Source of the DNA: Curtobacterium sp. MCPF17_052
GTDB lineage: Bacteria; Actinomycetota; Actinomycetes; Actinomycetales; Microbacteriaceae
Assembly: GCF_003234085.1 (NCBI RefSeq)
Contig: NZ_QKSD01000011.1
Span: forward strand, 74,878-138,877
Direction: 5' to 3'
Length of the DNA stretch: 64,000 nucleotides
Part shown: positions 34,206 to 42,672 of the stretch, one piece after another
How positions within the stretch are numbered: the stretch's first letter is position 1
Layout of the letters: every line of letters starts with the position of its first letter
Position numbers and translations under genes: made by a program
Notes under the pieces: generated by a model
What the model was told of the DNA's origin: nothing
The model's database searches: none
Seen by the model: the letters and a program-made list of their open reading frames with translations, nothing else

Positions 34206-35213
34206 TCAGCTCCGGAGCGTTGCCCGTGGGTACTCGCCGAACTCGTTGCGGTAGGCCGCCGAGAAACGGCCGAGGTGCGCGAAGCCCCAGCGGCGGGCGA
34301 CCGTCTGGACGGACGTGCCGGAGGGGTCGGCCTGCAGCAGATCCCGGCGGACCCGCTCGAGTCGGGTCCGGAGCAGGTACGTCATCGGCGTCTGGTCCAG
34401 GTGCCGCTGGAACGCCTCCTGGGTGGCACGGACACTCAGTCCGGCGGCGCCGGCGATGTCCGAGACGCTCATCGGCTCCGCCACGTGCTCGTGGATGTAC
34501 TCGACGGCGGCGCGCAGACGTGCCCGTCGGGGCAGCAGCACGGCGGGCGGCAGGGCCGTCACCGTCGGCGGGTACATCCGGAGGAACGCCGCCGCGGTCC
34601 CACGCGTCAGGTTGTGCCAGAGCAGGGTGTCGACCCCGCCGGTCCGGAGCTCCCGGGAGAGCAGTGCCAGGCTGTTCCGCCACTGCGTGATCGCAGTCGG
34701 GTCGAGGGTCCGCAGGTGGTCGATGCCGAGATCGACGACCTGACCGGTGTGGAACATCTCGTCGGCGACCTCGTGCACGAGCGGGCGCGACAGGTGCACG
34801 AGCCGTTGGTCGTAGTCCTCGTACTCGAAGACGAACTCACGGCAGGTCGGGAAGAGCATCGGGACGTCGAGCTGCAGCGGCACCCGGTCCTGCGTGACGT
34901 CGGGGACGCCCTGCCCGGACGTGATCCACTGCACGACGTAGTCGGGTGAGCGGGGGATGGCCCCGCGGATGTGTCCACCGATCTGGGACCGGCGGAGCGT
35001 CACGTCCCGGTCGCCGACCGCGCTGTACCGGTAGGCGAACGGGTGGTCGGTGGTCCGGGCCTGCCATTCGCGGCCGTCGTAGAGACGACCGATGTCGGCG
35101 ACGACCGCGTCGCTCGAGGTCCCGGACGCCTCGATCCGCACCGGTCGTACCGTGTCGGTGGCCCACGTGCTGGTCTCCGCCCGTCGGGCGGTGACGTCGA
35201 GCGTGCTGGTCAT
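34206..35213 (-). CDS. AraC-family transcriptional regulator (AraC-binding-like N-terminus)
   Basis: 335 aa. The N-terminal cupin-like domain (for example DYVVQWITSGQGVPDVTQDR) matches the regulator at 24650 closely, as does the HTH: MSVSDIAGAAGLSVRATQEA and RWGFAHLGRFSAAYRNEF, ending GEYPRATLRS. The ATG at 35213 is preferred over one 21 nt upstream. It lies downstream of the GMC locus on the same strand with a 190-bp gap. Confidence 0.9.
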   Translation of the reverse strand: MTSTLDVTARRAETSTWATDTVRPVRIEASGTSSDAVVADIGRLYDGREWQARTTDHPFAYRYSAVGDRDVTLRRSQIGGHIRGAIPRSPDYVVQWITSGQGVPDVTQDRVPLQLDVPMLFPTCREFVFEYEDYDQRLVHLSRPLVHEVADEMFHTGQVVDLGIDHLRTLDPTAITQWRNSLALLSRELRTGGVDTLLWHNLTRGTAAAFLRMYPPTVTALPPAVLLPRRARLRAAVEYIHEHVAEPMSVSDIAGAAGLSVRATQEAFQRHLDQTPMTYLLRTRLERVRRDLLQADPSGTSVQTVARRWGFAHLGRFSAAYRNEFGEYPRATLRS

Positions 35214-35406
35214 GATCGTCTCCCTGTCGACCACCGGAGGGGCGGTCGGGTCGCTGCTGTCCCTGTCAGCGCTCCGTTGACGTTCGATGCACTGGACGCC
35301 GAGCGAAACTCGTTGACTGAAACGGTACCCAGTTGTCCGTCAGGCGTTCAGGGGTTGACGTTCTCGTCATAGAAGTGGTAGCGGCCCGACCGTCATCCAG
35401 GGGAGA

Positions 35407-36996
35407 TCAGACAGCGGCCACCGACCCCGCCGCCCGGTCCGCCGTCGCGTCGTCGCGCAGCATCCGGTCCGCCGTCCGCAGGGACAGCGCCATGATCGTC
35501 AGCGCCGGGTTCGCGATCACCGCGCTCGGGAAGACGGAGTTGTCGCAGACCCACAGGTTCGGGACGTCCCAGGACCGGCCCGCCGCGTCGACGACGGAAC
35601 TGCCGGCGTCGGCACCCATGCGAGCGGTGCCGATGGTGTGCGCGGTGCGCTCGAGGACCCGGACATCCTGTCCGCCGGCCGCCTCGACGATCGCGGTCAT
35701 CGTCCGGACCGCGTGCCGACCGATCGCCTCCTCGTTCTCGCCCGGGGTGAACGTGATCGTGGCCTTGCGGATGCCGTGCTCGTCGACCTCGTTCCCGAGC
35801 ACGAGCCGGTTGTCCGGGTACGGCAGGCACTCGGCGTTGATGCCGACCCCGGCCATGTGCGGGTAGTCGCGCATCGCCCTGACCAGCGCTGCGCCGCGGA
35901 GACCGCCGCCGCGGACCAGGGAGGTGGCGAAGGTCAGCGGCTGCACGCCGAGGCTCTGGATGAGGTACCCGCCGGCGAAGTCCGCGTCGGTCGGTCGGAC
36001 GAAGTCCTCGCTGATGATCGAGGACGGGTAGCCGCGGTAGGAGCGCATCGACTCGTCGAAGCGGGCCCACACCTGGGTGGCGCCGTGCGCCGTGAAGTTC
36101 CGACCGACCTGGTCGCTGCTGTTCGCGAGCCCGGTGTGCAGCAGCAGGCGGGGGGTCTCGACCCCACCCGCGGCGAGCACGAGGGCGCGGGTGCGCTGCC
36201 GGTGGTCCTGGCCGTCCTGGCGGTACACGACCGCCTCGACCTCGCCGCGGGCGTCGAGTTCGATGCCGTGCACGAAGGCCTCGGGGCGGATCTCGGCACC
36301 GAAGGCGACCGCGGCCGGCAGGTAGGTGGTGTCCATCGACACCTTCGCGCCGTTCCGGCAGCCCTGGTGGCAGGAACCGCACGAGACGCAGGCGTGCCGG
36401 AGACCGTGGTGCTCCTGGTGCCGGTCCTTGGTGGTCAGGGCGACGGGGGCGTCGGTGGCGGTGATCCCGACCGCCGCGGCGCCGCGCATCATCATGTCCG
36501 AGGACGCGTTCCGGCCCGGCGGGCGCATCGAGTAGTGACGGGACGGGTCCCACGGGTAGTGCGCGGGGCCGGCGACCCCCACGTCGTGCTCGACCTGCTC
36601 GATGGACCGGATGAGCTCGGCGTGGTCGATCGGCCAGTCGTGCCCCTGCCCGGACTCCGTCGCCAGGTGCAGGTCGTGGGCGCTCGGCCGAGGCGTGAAG
36701 GCGCCCCAGTGCAGCGTCGAACCGCCGACACCGGTGCCGCTGTTGTTCGGACCGAAGGCGGTCGGGGCCCCGCCGCCACTGATCCGCTCCTCCATCCAGT
36801 TGATGTCCGCGGGAGCCTCGACCTCGTCGGGCAGGTGGTCGCCCGGCTCGGTGTTGCGGCCGGCCTCCAGCGCGACGACCCGCAGGCCCGCCCGGGCCAG
36901 GCTCGCGAGCAACGGCGCGCCGCCGGCCCCCGTACCGACCACGACGACGTCCACGATCTCGTCCTCGCCGTGGCGCCGCTGGTGTTCGAGCCTCAT
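35407..36996 (-). CDS. GMC-family FAD-dependent oxidoreductase (gluconate/sugar dehydrogenase large-subunit type)
   Basis: 529 aa. FAD-binding VVVVGTGAGGAPLLASLARA, the second FAD motif VGGSTLHWG, a cysteine-rich CVSCGSCHQGCRNGAK and the C-terminal GMC_oxred_C segment CDNSVFPSAVIANPALTIMA with its catalytic-region HTIGTARMG. Cytoplasmic or Tat-independent; no signal peptide. The ATG overlaps the stop of the upstream fused hydrolase gene by 4 nt, and that gene carries a subunit-3-like domain, so the two probably form a dehydrogenase complex. Confidence 0.9.
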   Translation of the reverse strand: MRLEHQRRHGEDEIVDVVVVGTGAGGAPLLASLARAGLRVVALEAGRNTEPGDHLPDEVEAPADINWMEERISGGGAPTAFGPNNSGTGVGGSTLHWGAFTPRPSAHDLHLATESGQGHDWPIDHAELIRSIEQVEHDVGVAGPAHYPWDPSRHYSMRPPGRNASSDMMMRGAAAVGITATDAPVALTTKDRHQEHHGLRHACVSCGSCHQGCRNGAKVSMDTTYLPAAVAFGAEIRPEAFVHGIELDARGEVEAVVYRQDGQDHRQRTRALVLAAGGVETPRLLLHTGLANSSDQVGRNFTAHGATQVWARFDESMRSYRGYPSSIISEDFVRPTDADFAGGYLIQSLGVQPLTFATSLVRGGGLRGAALVRAMRDYPHMAGVGINAECLPYPDNRLVLGNEVDEHGIRKATITFTPGENEEAIGRHAVRTMTAIVEAAGGQDVRVLERTAHTIGTARMGADAGSSVVDAAGRSWDVPNLWVCDNSVFPSAVIANPALTIMALSLRTADRMLRDDATADRAAGSVAAV

Positions 36997-38372
36997 GGTG
37001 TTGCTCCGTCCGGTTCCCACGCTTCGCGTTGTCCGGCTCCCAGCAGTTGGAAACCCTGTTTGCGGACGCCGTCCCCGCCGTTGGCGAAGCCGTCGTAGTC
37101 GATCGCGGCCATCGTCGCCGGGTGGGCGAGCCACTGTTTGACGAGGTCGACACCGGCGTCCTTGAACCAGGCACGCAGCTGCCCGGCGTCGAGGACCCCA
37201 CCGACGGGGGCGCCACCGACCGTGGTGCCGCCGACGGGGCTGTACGAGCCGTCGTCGACCGCGTCGAGGACGCCGGCGAGGTGCTCGTCCGAGACCGCGG
37301 CCTCCGGGGCGAGCGCGTCGAGTGCGGCCCGGTAGGCGTCCGGGTCGGCGGGCAGTCCGTCGACGCGCCATCCGTCACCGAGGCCGTCGGCGAGCTGGGC
37401 GTCGACGCGGAGGGCCAGGTCGACCTGGTGCTCGTCAGGCTGCGGTACGACGACGCGGGCGACGGCGCGGAGGGTGGCCAGCTGCGCGACGGAGAGTGCG
37501 CGCGGTTGCGCCGCCGGGTCGTCCGGCAGTGCGCGGGCCGCGAGGACCGCTCGGGTCCGGGCGCTCACGCGTGGCGAGGCGATGAGCCGCGCCGACACGG
37601 TCGGGACGGTGGGACCGTGGTCGACGCGGCGCTCCCAGAAGGAGCGGATCCGGTCGGCGACGCCCCGGGGCTGCTCCCACGGCAGGAGGTGCGCGGCACC
37701 CGGCACGACGTCGAACTCGCCCTGCGGCCAGTGCGGCAGGTTCAACTCCCGTTGCGCGTCCGGCCCCAGGTCGCCGTCCTCGGCGCCGGCCAGCACGAGT
37801 GCTGGCACCGGGCTCGGGGCGATCGTGTCGGACCAGTCCTCGCGGCTGCCGCGGAGCAGCCAGGCGGTCCAGGCTCCGCGGTCGGCGCGCTGCACGTCGT
37901 GGACCGCCGACGCGTACGGCTCGGGAGCGAGTCGGTGGGCGGTGTTCGCGTCGACGAACTCGGCCGCCTCGTCGGGTCCGATCTCGTGGTCGGCTGCCCA
38001 TGCCAGCATCGTCGCGCGACGCTCCTCGTCCATCGGCTCCGGGGAGAGCGGCGAGGCGGCCAGCAGCACGACGGCTCGGAGCCCGAACAGGCCGTTCGCG
38101 CCGCTCATGGTGCGGCCGGCGACGACCGAGGCGACCTTGCCACCCATCGAGTGACCGACGAGAGCCCACTCCGTGGCGCCACTCGTGCCGATGGCCCGCT
38201 CGACGAGCACGGCCATCTCCTCGACGGTCGTCCCGGTCACGGCGGAGCTGCTCCCGAAGCCGGGGAGGTCGATGCCGACCAGGTCGAGGGTGCCGCTGAG
38301 TTCCGCTCGGAGCGCCGCGAACTCCTCGGAACTGGACCCGAGGGCGTGGAGGCAGAACGCGGTCGCCGTCAT
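36993..38372 (-). CDS. fusion of alpha/beta hydrolase and gluconate-2-dehydrogenase-subunit-3-like domain
   Basis: 459 aa. Residues 1 to about 245 are an alpha/beta hydrolase: oxyanion FCLHALGSSSEEF, nucleophile elbow GHSMGG, acid in LAGAEDGDLG and His in VPGAAHLLPWEQP. After a linker the last ~190 residues resemble GMC subunit 3: LSVAQLATLRAVARVVVPQP, then AWFKDAGVDLVKQWLAHPAT and a Gly-rich end. The hydrolase could open a lactone made or used by the dehydrogenase; that is inference. It is first in the operon. Confidence 0.82.
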   Translation of the reverse strand: MTATAFCLHALGSSSEEFAALRAELSGTLDLVGIDLPGFGSSSAVTGTTVEEMAVLVERAIGTSGATEWALVGHSMGGKVASVVAGRTMSGANGLFGLRAVVLLAASPLSPEPMDEERRATMLAWAADHEIGPDEAAEFVDANTAHRLAPEPYASAVHDVQRADRGAWTAWLLRGSREDWSDTIAPSPVPALVLAGAEDGDLGPDAQRELNLPHWPQGEFDVVPGAAHLLPWEQPRGVADRIRSFWERRVDHGPTVPTVSARLIASPRVSARTRAVLAARALPDDPAAQPRALSVAQLATLRAVARVVVPQPDEHQVDLALRVDAQLADGLGDGWRVDGLPADPDAYRAALDALAPEAAVSDEHLAGVLDAVDDGSYSPVGGTTVGGAPVGGVLDAGQLRAWFKDAGVDLVKQWLAHPATMAAIDYDGFANGGDGVRKQGFQLLGAGQREAWEPDGATP

Positions 38373-38713
38373 GACTCGTTCCTACCGGCCCGGCCGTCCC
38401 GTCCTTCAGCACGCTGTACCCCTCGTCCGTGCGAGGCCCGCCTGCGAGCCGTCCCAGACTGGAGGCCCGACTCGCGCCGATCGCGTTGCACACGCCGATC
38501 CGTGGCCCGTCCGGATCACGCGGGCCGCGCACCGTCGGAGCCGCAATCGGCACGGAACGCGGTCCGGGGTACAGATCTGACCGCGGGAACGGCGCGTTCC
38601 TGGAATGCGCCTGGAAGTCGTGGCGAGGCCGTGACGAACGTCCTCCCCAGCCCGTCTCATCCGTGAACAGCACCCGCTGGGAACACCCGGCGGGCCACTC
38701 GGAAGGAGCCACC
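38373..38713. other. 341-bp promoter region of the envelope-stress operon
   Basis: No gene. GGAACGGCGCGTTCC (38586-38600) is a perfect palindrome about 115 bp upstream of the first ATG. The stretch serves the divergent fused hydrolase on one side and the Asp23 operon on the other. GGAAGGAG precedes the Asp23 start. Confidence 0.55.
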
Positions 38714-39181
38714 ATGGCCGACACCACGACCACCACGACCACCCCGACCGTCCTCGCCACCAGCGCGACGACGTCGATGAACACCGGCGACCGCGGCGCC
38801 ACCGGCAAGACCGTCATCGACGACGCCGTCGTCTCGAAGGTCGCCGGCATCGCCGCCCGCGAGGTCAACGGCGTCCACAGCCTCGGCGGCGGCGCAGCCC
38901 GTGCCATCGGTGCACTCCGTGACGCCATCGGCCAGCGCGACCTCTCGCAGGGCGTCAAGGTCGAGGTCGGCGAGAAGCAGGTCGCCGCGGACATCACCAT
39001 CGTCGCCGAGTACCCGGTGCCGCTGCAGCAGGTCGCCGAGGGCGTCCGCGCGTCGGTCTCCCGCGCCATCGAGCAGATCGTCGGCATGGAGGTCGCCGAG
39101 GTGAACGTGACGATCCAGGACGTCTTCATCCCGGGTGACGACGACGAGGACGAGGACAAGAAGGAGTCGCGAGTCGCATGA
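38714..39181 (+). CDS. Asp23/Gls24-family envelope stress response protein
   Basis: 155 aa. A Thr-rich start (ADTTTTTTTPTVLATSATTS) is followed by the Asp23 domain: VVSKVAGIAAREVNGVHSLG, ITIVAEYPVPLQQVAEGVRA and VAEVNVTIQDVFI, with an acidic tail. The family forms cytoplasmic, membrane-associated assemblies involved in cell-envelope homeostasis. First of a tightly packed set; its stop overlaps the next ATG by 4 nt. Confidence 0.93.
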   Translation: MADTTTTTTTPTVLATSATTSMNTGDRGATGKTVIDDAVVSKVAGIAAREVNGVHSLGGGAARAIGALRDAIGQRDLSQGVKVEVGEKQVAADITIVAEYPVPLQQVAEGVRASVSRAIEQIVGMEVAEVNVTIQDVFIPGDDDEDEDKKESRVA

Positions 39182-39369
39182 GCGCCACACTGAGCGGTGC
39201 CCTGATCGGCGCCATCCTCGCGGTCGTCGCGCTGCAGTTCGGCTTCTGGGGCTTCGTCCTGGTCGTCGTGTTCGCCGCCGTCGGAGGGCTCGTCGCAGCC
39301 CTCGTCACCGGCCGGATCGACCGGAACGCCCTGACCGACGTGCTGACCGGGCGTCGGAGCTCCCGGTGA
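39178..39369 (+). CDS. small two-helix membrane protein (DUF2273-like) of the Asp23 operon
   Basis: 63 aa. Two helices (LSGALIGAILAVVALQFGFW and GFVLVVVFAAVGGLVAALV) and a basic tail. This size and position next to Asp23 match the DUF2273 proteins of Asp23 operons. ATGA overlap upstream, GTGA overlap downstream. Confidence 0.8.
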   Translation: MSATLSGALIGAILAVVALQFGFWGFVLVVVFAAVGGLVAALVTGRIDRNALTDVLTGRRSSR

Positions 39370-39683
39370 CCGGCGGCCCGGGCACCGTTCCGGGCCGAGT
39401 CGAGATCACCACCCGCGCCTTGACCTCGTGCGCGCGCGCCGTCGCCGCTGAGCGGCTCGGCGCGCCCGCGAAGCGGGTGCGGGTGGAGCTCGGCGACGCT
39501 CACGGGGCGTTGGCCCTGGAGATCACCGGTCCGGTCGCCGCCGGCACCGACCTGGTCCAGGCGGCGACGACCGCAGCGGCCGAGGTCCGGAGTCGCGTCA
39601 GCGCCCTCACCGGACGTCGTGTCGGGTCGGCGCGCATCGAGCTGACCGGGATCGTGCGCGAGCGCGAGGCCCGGGTCCGTTGA
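39366..39683 (+). CDS. Asp23-like small protein
   Basis: 105 aa from a GTG overlapping the upstream stop. Its domain is a shorter Asp23-type core: VEITTRALTSCARAVAAERL, then VELGDAHGALALEITGPVAA and a final amphipathic strand. Probably a partner of the full-length Asp23 proteins in this operon. Confidence 0.7.
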   Translation: MTGGPGTVPGRVEITTRALTSCARAVAAERLGAPAKRVRVELGDAHGALALEITGPVAAGTDLVQAATTAAAEVRSRVSALTGRRVGSARIELTGIVREREARVR

Positions 39684-39696
39684 CGAGGAGAACCCC

Positions 39697-40272
39697 ATGA
39701 GCAGCAGTCCCGTCGAACGTCGGTTGCGTCGCCGCAGCGTGCACCGTTCCCGGTCCACGGCGGTGTCCGTGGCGTTGGTGGTGCTCGTGCTGGTCGCGGC
39801 GTGGATCGGCACCGAGTCGGTCCTCCGAGCGGTCGGGGCGGCGCCACTGCTGGCCGACCCGCAGACCGCGGTCGACGCCGCACTCCAGCCGGACCAGACC
39901 TTCGTCACCCTGATCGAGGTCATCGCCGCGGTGCTCGTCATCGCGGGTGTGGTCCTCGTCGTCCTGTCCCTGAAGCCCGGCCGCCAGCACCGCGCAGTGG
40001 TGCCGCACGACCGCGGCGCCGTGGTCATCGACTCGTCGATCATCGCGTCGACCGCCCGGAACGCCGCCGGCGTCGCCGCCGGCGTGCCCGACGCGCACAC
40101 CACCGCGAGCGCCCGTGGTGCCCGCACCGAGGTGCACGTCGTCCCGATGTCCGGCATCCCGGTGGACTCGGCAGCCGTCGAGCGCGCCGTCGCCGAACAC
40201 CTGGGCCGCCTGGACGACCGGTTCGGCCGCCAAGTCACCGTCCGTGTCAGCGAGAAGGGCGCACTGTCATGA
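39697..40272 (+). CDS. two-helix membrane protein, DUF6286-like
   Basis: 191 aa. A very basic N-terminus (VERRLRRRSVHRSRS), helices at about 22-45 and 69-90 and a cytoplasmic C-terminal domain with a beta-alpha pattern (VIDSSIIASTARNAAGVAAG) that looks like a minimal Asp23-like module. ATGA overlap with the next gene. Confidence 0.78.
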   Translation: MSSSPVERRLRRRSVHRSRSTAVSVALVVLVLVAAWIGTESVLRAVGAAPLLADPQTAVDAALQPDQTFVTLIEVIAAVLVIAGVVLVVLSLKPGRQHRAVVPHDRGAVVIDSSIIASTARNAAGVAAGVPDAHTTASARGARTEVHVVPMSGIPVDSAAVERAVAEHLGRLDDRFGRQVTVRVSEKGALS

Positions 40273-40832
40273 CCTCGAGCAACCGCACCCTGAACCGGAT
40301 CATCCTGTTCGTGCTCGGACTCGTCGCCGTCGTCATCGGCCTGGCCATGGGCGCCGGAGTCCTGCCGGTCGTCCGTGATGCGCTGCAGCCGTCCCTGACG
40401 TTCCCCGATCGCGTGGAGGTCCCCGCGACGTCCCTGTGGATCGTCGCCGCGGCCTGCCTCGTCGTGGTCGTCCTCGCCCTCGTCTGGGTCGTCACACGCG
40501 GCCGTGGCGGCACCGCCGTCGCCGTCCGTGAAGCCCAGGGCGACGACGAGGTCACCGTCAACGTGGCCCTCGTCCGCGACGTCATCGACCACGAACTGGC
40601 CGGCGTGCACGACGTCGTCTCGTCGAAGGTCGACATGTACACGGTGCGCAAGCAGCGAGCCGCACGGCTCCGTGTCGCGGTCCGCCGCGGCGGGGACGCG
40701 GTCACGGTCCTCGACGCCGTCGACTCCGCGATCGCCACTCTCGACCGGACCCTCGGTCGTGAGGTGCCGATCCTGGTCCACCTCACCGGCGGCACGCGCT
40801 CGGCCCTCTCGAAGGCCAGGCGCGTCGTCTGA
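40269..40832 (+). CDS. AmaP-like alkaline-shock membrane anchor
   Basis: 187 aa. Two helices (RIILFVLGLVAVVIGLAMGA and SLWIVAAACLVVVVLALVW) frame a periplasmic loop, followed by a cytoplasmic domain (VALVRDVIDHELAGVHDVVS). AmaP-type proteins tether Asp23 to the membrane; the topology and neighbourhood fit. Confidence 0.8.
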   Translation: MTSSNRTLNRIILFVLGLVAVVIGLAMGAGVLPVVRDALQPSLTFPDRVEVPATSLWIVAAACLVVVVLALVWVVTRGRGGTAVAVREAQGDDEVTVNVALVRDVIDHELAGVHDVVSSKVDMYTVRKQRAARLRVAVRRGGDAVTVLDAVDSAIATLDRTLGREVPILVHLTGGTRSALSKARRVV

Positions 40833-40930
40833 CGGACGTGTCACGGGCCTCCCGGCCGCGGCACCACCAGCACCACCCTCACCACCAACCGCGGTCGAAC
40901 GCTCGACCGCACGATCGGAAGGAGCCCGTC

Positions 40931-41104
40931 ATGGGACTCGACGACAAGATCAAGAACGCTGCTCAGGACATCGCGGGCAAGGCCAAGGAGGCCTTCGGCC
41001 ACGCGACCAACGACGACTCGAGGGTCGCTGAGGGCGAGAAGGACCAGGCCGCCGCGAGCGCGAAGCAGACCGGCGAGGACGTCAAGGACGTCTTCCGCGG
41101 GTAG
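40931..41104 (+). CDS. CsbD-family stress protein
   Basis: 57 aa, hydrophilic and helical. It matches CsbD: GLDDKIKNAAQDIAGKAKEA, then a charged repeat ending EDVKDVFRG. CsbD proteins are general-stress proteins of unknown mechanism. GGAAGGAG precedes the ATG. Confidence 0.9.
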   Translation: MGLDDKIKNAAQDIAGKAKEAFGHATNDDSRVAEGEKDQAAASAKQTGEDVKDVFRG

Positions 41105-41191
41105 CGACCAGCTGACACGACGGGGCACGCGCGCGTTCGAGCGCAGTGCCCCGTCGTGCGCTCACGGCCCGCTCGATCCGAGGAGGAGAGC

Positions 41192-41782
41192 ATGCAGAAC
41201 GACACCCGAACCGACACGCTCGTGCAGCACGACCCGCACGCGTCCGCGCAGCGCACCCCCGTTGACCTGCCCGCGTCCCTGACCGCCCCGCTCCCCGAGG
41301 ACGCCGCGGCCGTCACCGTCGCCGCCCGGACCGCAGCGGTCACGGCCCTCGGCGTCGACGGGGTCCACCACCTCGGCGGGCTCACCGAGCGTGCGGCCGA
41401 CCAGGTCCGCAGCCGACTCGGACGCAGCGGCAGCGCGCTCGGGGTCCGCGTCGACGACTCCGACGGCACGCTCGACGTCTCGGTCGCCGTCGTCGTCAGC
41501 TACCCGCACCCCGTGATGGAGGTCGCGGCCGAGGTCCGCACGAAGGTCCGTGCCGCTCTCGTCCAGCTCGCCGAACTGCCAGACCACGTCGAGGTCGGCG
41601 TCCGCGTCCTCGACGTGCACGGCCCGTTCGACGACGAGCCTCAGGCGCTCGATGAAGCCGTCGAGTCCGCGCGCGGCGCGGCGTCGGACGCGGCGGACGA
41701 CGTGCGCCGTGCGGCCGAGACCGTCCGCGCCGACACGCACGAGGACGCGGCTCCTGCCGACACCACAACCGCCCGACCGTGA
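41192..41782 (+). CDS. Asp23/Gls24-family protein with long charged tail
   Basis: 196 aa. Asp23 core in the middle (AARTAAVTALGVDGVHHLGG, then VSVAVVVSYPHPVMEVAAEV and EVGVRVLDVHGPF) and an acidic/basic helical tail of about 55 residues. GAGGAGGAGA precedes the ATG. Third Asp23-type protein of the locus. Confidence 0.88.
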   Translation: MQNDTRTDTLVQHDPHASAQRTPVDLPASLTAPLPEDAAAVTVAARTAAVTALGVDGVHHLGGLTERAADQVRSRLGRSGSALGVRVDDSDGTLDVSVAVVVSYPHPVMEVAAEVRTKVRAALVQLAELPDHVEVGVRVLDVHGPFDDEPQALDEAVESARGAASDAADDVRRAAETVRADTHEDAAPADTTTARP

Positions 41783-42016
41783 CGTCCTGGGCCGAGCGGC
41801 GGGATCCGCCGTCAGGTGGCCGCCGCCCGCCGCAGGCCGCGCGGGGTCTGGGTCGCGATCGGCTCGGCAGATCGTGCCAGCGACGTCTGGCCGGTCGTCT
41901 CCGGCCGCTGGTCTCGCTTCGTCGGCCGACGCTGCCCGCCAGAGATTGTCCGCTGAGCGCATCGCTGACTGTGTAGTGTGCCTAACTACTTTCCCGAGAG
42001 CAGAGTGGAGCGGTAC

Positions 42017-42160
42017 ATGCAGCACCTCGGAAGGACCGGTCAGATGCACTCGACGCCCGCGAGCAACTCATTCGTGGACGGGGACACCCCGACCGAAGCC
42101 ATCGACATGACCGCTCTGTTCGCAGAGCAGTCGCGTGACGGTCTGCTCGAGAGCATCTGA
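42017..42160 (+). CDS. 47-residue hypothetical peptide
   Basis: Starts QHLGRTGQMHSTPASNSFVD after the Met. GGAG lies 9 nt upstream, and in front of it GTAGTGTGCCTAACTAC (41973-41989) is an imperfect palindrome that could be a promoter/operator. No homology is recognised. An alternative GTG at 41978 would add 13 residues. Confidence 0.4.
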   Translation: MQHLGRTGQMHSTPASNSFVDGDTPTEAIDMTALFAEQSRDGLLESI

Positions 42161-42293
42161 TCGGCACCACTGGTCAGCAACTGACCGGTACCGCCCGTCC
42201 GGGAGCGTCGAACTCGACCGCTCCGCCGCCCCTCCGGGCGGCACACCTGCTCCACAACGGCACCTCACGGTGCCCGTCCTGAAAGGCACTCCC

Positions 42294-42563
42294 ATGAGCT
42301 TCCTCGGCTTCATCCTGCTCGGCCTCATCGCCGGCGCCATCGCCAAGCTGATCCTCCCCGGTCGCCAGGGTGGCGGCTGGATCGCCACGCTCGTCCTCGG
42401 TGTCATCGGCGCCCTCATCGGCGGCTGGCTCGGCGGCCTCATCTTCAACGTGGGCTACGACGGCTTCTTCAGCATCCAGTCGTGGATCATCGCGATCGTC
42501 GGTGCGATCATCGTCCTCCTCATCTGGGGTGCGATCACCGGTCGTCGCGGCGCCCGCGCCTGA
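42294..42563 (+). CDS. GlsB/YeaQ/YmgE-family stress membrane protein
   Basis: 89 aa. Three helices with the family pattern LGFILLGLIAGAIAKLILPG, WIATLVLGVIGALIGGWLGG and SWIIAIVGAIIVLLIWGAIT. GAAAGG precedes the ATG. It is often found with Asp23 genes and fits the envelope-stress theme of this locus. Confidence 0.93.
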   Translation: MSFLGFILLGLIAGAIAKLILPGRQGGGWIATLVLGVIGALIGGWLGGLIFNVGYDGFFSIQSWIIAIVGAIIVLLIWGAITGRRGARA

Positions 42564-42593
42564 CACCCTCCCCGGCGCTCGTCGCCGGACCGG

Positions 42594-42623
42594 AGAGCCC
42601 CGCACCGACCGGTGCGGGGCTCT
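42594..42623 (+). terminator. hairpin terminator after GlsB
   Basis: AGAGCCCCGCACC (42594-42606) and GGTGCGGGGCTCT (42611-42623) are perfect arms with a GACC loop, 30 bp after the stop. Confidence 0.85.
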
Positions 42624-42672
42624 TCGTCGTCGGTGGCGCGTCTGTCGGTGGTCCACGGCATGCTGGGAGTGC

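Noticed and set aside
38586..38600. ECF sigma factor promoter with GGAAC -35 in front of the Asp23 operon
   Set aside because: GGAAC is present but no CGTT-like -10 occurs at the proper distance; it is listed only as a palindrome.
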